From Echiichthys vipera (lineage: Eukaryota; Chordata; Actinopteri; Perciformes; Trachinidae), in assembly GCA_963691815.1 (NCBI GenBank), contig OY829657.1, positions 24,931,428-24,995,427 of the forward strand: a stretch of DNA of 64,000 nucleotides. Direction: 5' to 3'. The position numbers were made by a program, and so were the translations under genes. Shown one piece after another: positions 62,572 to 64,000 of this stretch. The notes beneath the pieces were generated by a model. It was not told where the DNA came from and made no database searches. It saw nothing but the letters and a program-made list of their open reading frames with translations. Every line of letters starts with the position of its first letter. Position 1 is the first letter of the stretch.

Positions 62572-64000
62572 AAGAGATATAAGACGTTCACTTTCTTATT
62601 AACCCTGAACTCCTCCTGAACATAACTGTTTATTAACCGTAGTACATTTCCTGTCACCACAATCTTTTTCTCATTGTAATCATCCTGTAATTGCCCTGTA
62701 GATGAGGCTGTATTTTTTAAAAATCCCTGTCTCACTCTGAGGCAGCAGCTTTAATTACAGAAAAAGCAAGAAAACACAACACTATACTAAGAGGAGCAAA
62801 AGAAACAGAAGAGGAAGACGACATGGAGCAAGAGGAGAGAAAATAATTGTGTGAGGACTGGAGGAATAAAAAGGATGAAGACACAAAGACGAGAACAGAT
62901 GAGGAGGAGGAGGAGGATGAAGATGCCTCCTTATCGCTTCTCCCGAACTTTAGTTGCCGCGACGACAAAATCGTTCCGTTACGCAGCCTCCGACAAACTT
63001 CTCTCATTTGGTGGATAAGATGAATCTGCGAGAAGAGAGTAGAAAAAAAAGGTTCAAAATGCATTAAATGTTTTTCATGTATGACTGCATTTTTGCTGAC
63101 ATTTCAGCTCCGCGCTCATTAATATGGAGACCGAATTAAACTTATGATTGCTTGTTGATTTTCTCCCCCTCCCCTCTCTCTCCTCTCCTCCCCCTCTTTC
63201 CCTCTCTTCTGTTTTTCTCAAGCGTTTATCCCTCGTTATTTGTGTTTTAGGAAAGCTTTTTTCTGTTTTCATAACCCATATTTATATTACATATACATCT
63301 ATGACTCTGTTTGTACTTTAATGATGGTCTAGGTTTTGTCTTCTTTTATTGTGAATTAAAACCAGTTTGAAACATATTTCCAGCCTGCAGTCATGCATAT
63401 TTTAAGGCAATGTAAGCAATTTTGAAATTATAACAATAAATATGAAATATATAGCATCTTTTTTCCACCAATTATTGCTGTGTTGCATGTTTTGTAAAGT
63501 CAATTTTCAATTTCTTTAAATATAATTATTGAAAAATAGCTGAAAATAATTGTTTCTATTATGGATTAATTTGCCAATTATCTTCTAATTTGATTAATTG
63601 GAGGCATACATCAGTCTGTAAAATGTGAAAATGAATTGAACAATTTCAAAGCCAAAATCCATTTAAAAAAACATATTTAGGGTCTGGGTCTTTTGCGTTC
63701 ACTTATAATTAAGTGCAATATTAAAAGAATATGTGTATCACTTGTTGAAGACTTTAATTTACCAAAGATGGGCATGTACCAGTGCTTTATTGACTTTTCT
63801 GAGAAATGAAATTAGATTTCGTCACGATTGTTTTGTGTTTCTAGTCGGGACACAAACGGCCTCAACAGCAGGGAGACTCCGAGGTCAGAGCGCTCCTTAC
63901 ATTTCTGATGTGAACGGAAAGTGAGGAAAGAACAAAGTGAAATATAGAACGGCAGAGGTGGAAAGGATGATCTCATCGTTAAATAAAGGTTTAGAAGAAG

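Noticed and set aside
63855..63921. Exon-like interval with TTTCTAG acceptor and GGAAA|gtgagg donor
   Set aside because: In phase 0, needed after the exon at 34204, it contains a stop. The only open frame has no similarity I recognise, and the donor is weak.

Overview
The window looks like teleost fish nuclear DNA, probably from a spiny-rayed (percomorph) species. It has consensus GT-AG splice sites around short exons separated by introns of 10 kb or more. (CA)n, (GA)n and (TTTC)n microsatellites are extremely dense. The dispersed repeats resemble fish families: tRNA-like SINEs, RTE/L2-like LINE tails, Penelope-like, Tc1/mariner-like, hAT-like and Harbinger-like fragments. There is no prokaryotic, organellar or viral gene content.

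I can support only one host gene: part of a plus-strand gene that I recognise as akap6 (A-kinase anchoring protein 6, mAKAP). Two coding exons are visible, 23605-23738 and 34084-34204. They are joined by a 10,345-bp intron whose splice phases match exactly (two bases of a Ser codon before the intron, one after). The second exon is the more recognisable and carries the start of a spectrin-like helical repeat. The following exon was not found, so the rest of the window is probably intron. The 5' 23.6 kb is probably upstream intron, though an unrecognised exon cannot be excluded.

Layout. 1-6 kb: GA, GT, CA and CTTT tracts and a 5'-truncated SINE. 6.9-7.7 kb: a possible Harbinger end and a Penelope-like GIY-YIG remnant. 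9.5-12.7 kb: microsatellites and dispersed repeats. 13.4-15.1 kb: a mariner-like deletion derivative directly beside a fold-back repeat. 15.8-19.8 kb: a dense (AC)n/(GT)n field. 20.5-21.7 kb: a dispersed repeat and a SINE with a tRNA-type B box. 23.6 kb: exon. 24.7-30 kb: long CA/GT arrays and a SINE inside a degenerate minisatellite. 31.9-32.9 kb: a hAT-like non-autonomous element containing a 36-bp minisatellite. 34.1 kb: exon. 34.8-36.2 kb: two minisatellites. 37.4-39.2 kb: a LINE 3' end and a SINE-derived minisatellite. 40-49 kb: repeats, an inverted partner of the 20.5 kb repeat and a 44-bp minisatellite. 49.3-51.6 kb: GA and compound GGAA arrays. 52-56 kb: mixed SINE and microsatellite sequence. 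57.6-59.4 kb: a 1.75-kb terminal-inverted-repeat element with a broken BED/hAT transposase. 61.5-62.6 kb: a SINE and a hAT-like element.

Almost every long open reading frame here is simple-sequence translation (poly-HT, VC, RE, LS, FLS) and should not be called a gene. I found no convincing new biological system. The points most worth checking are the SINE/LINE shared tail, the transposon with TTAA-type ends and a hAT-type remnant, the minisatellite grown out of a SINE, and the mariner/fold-back junction.
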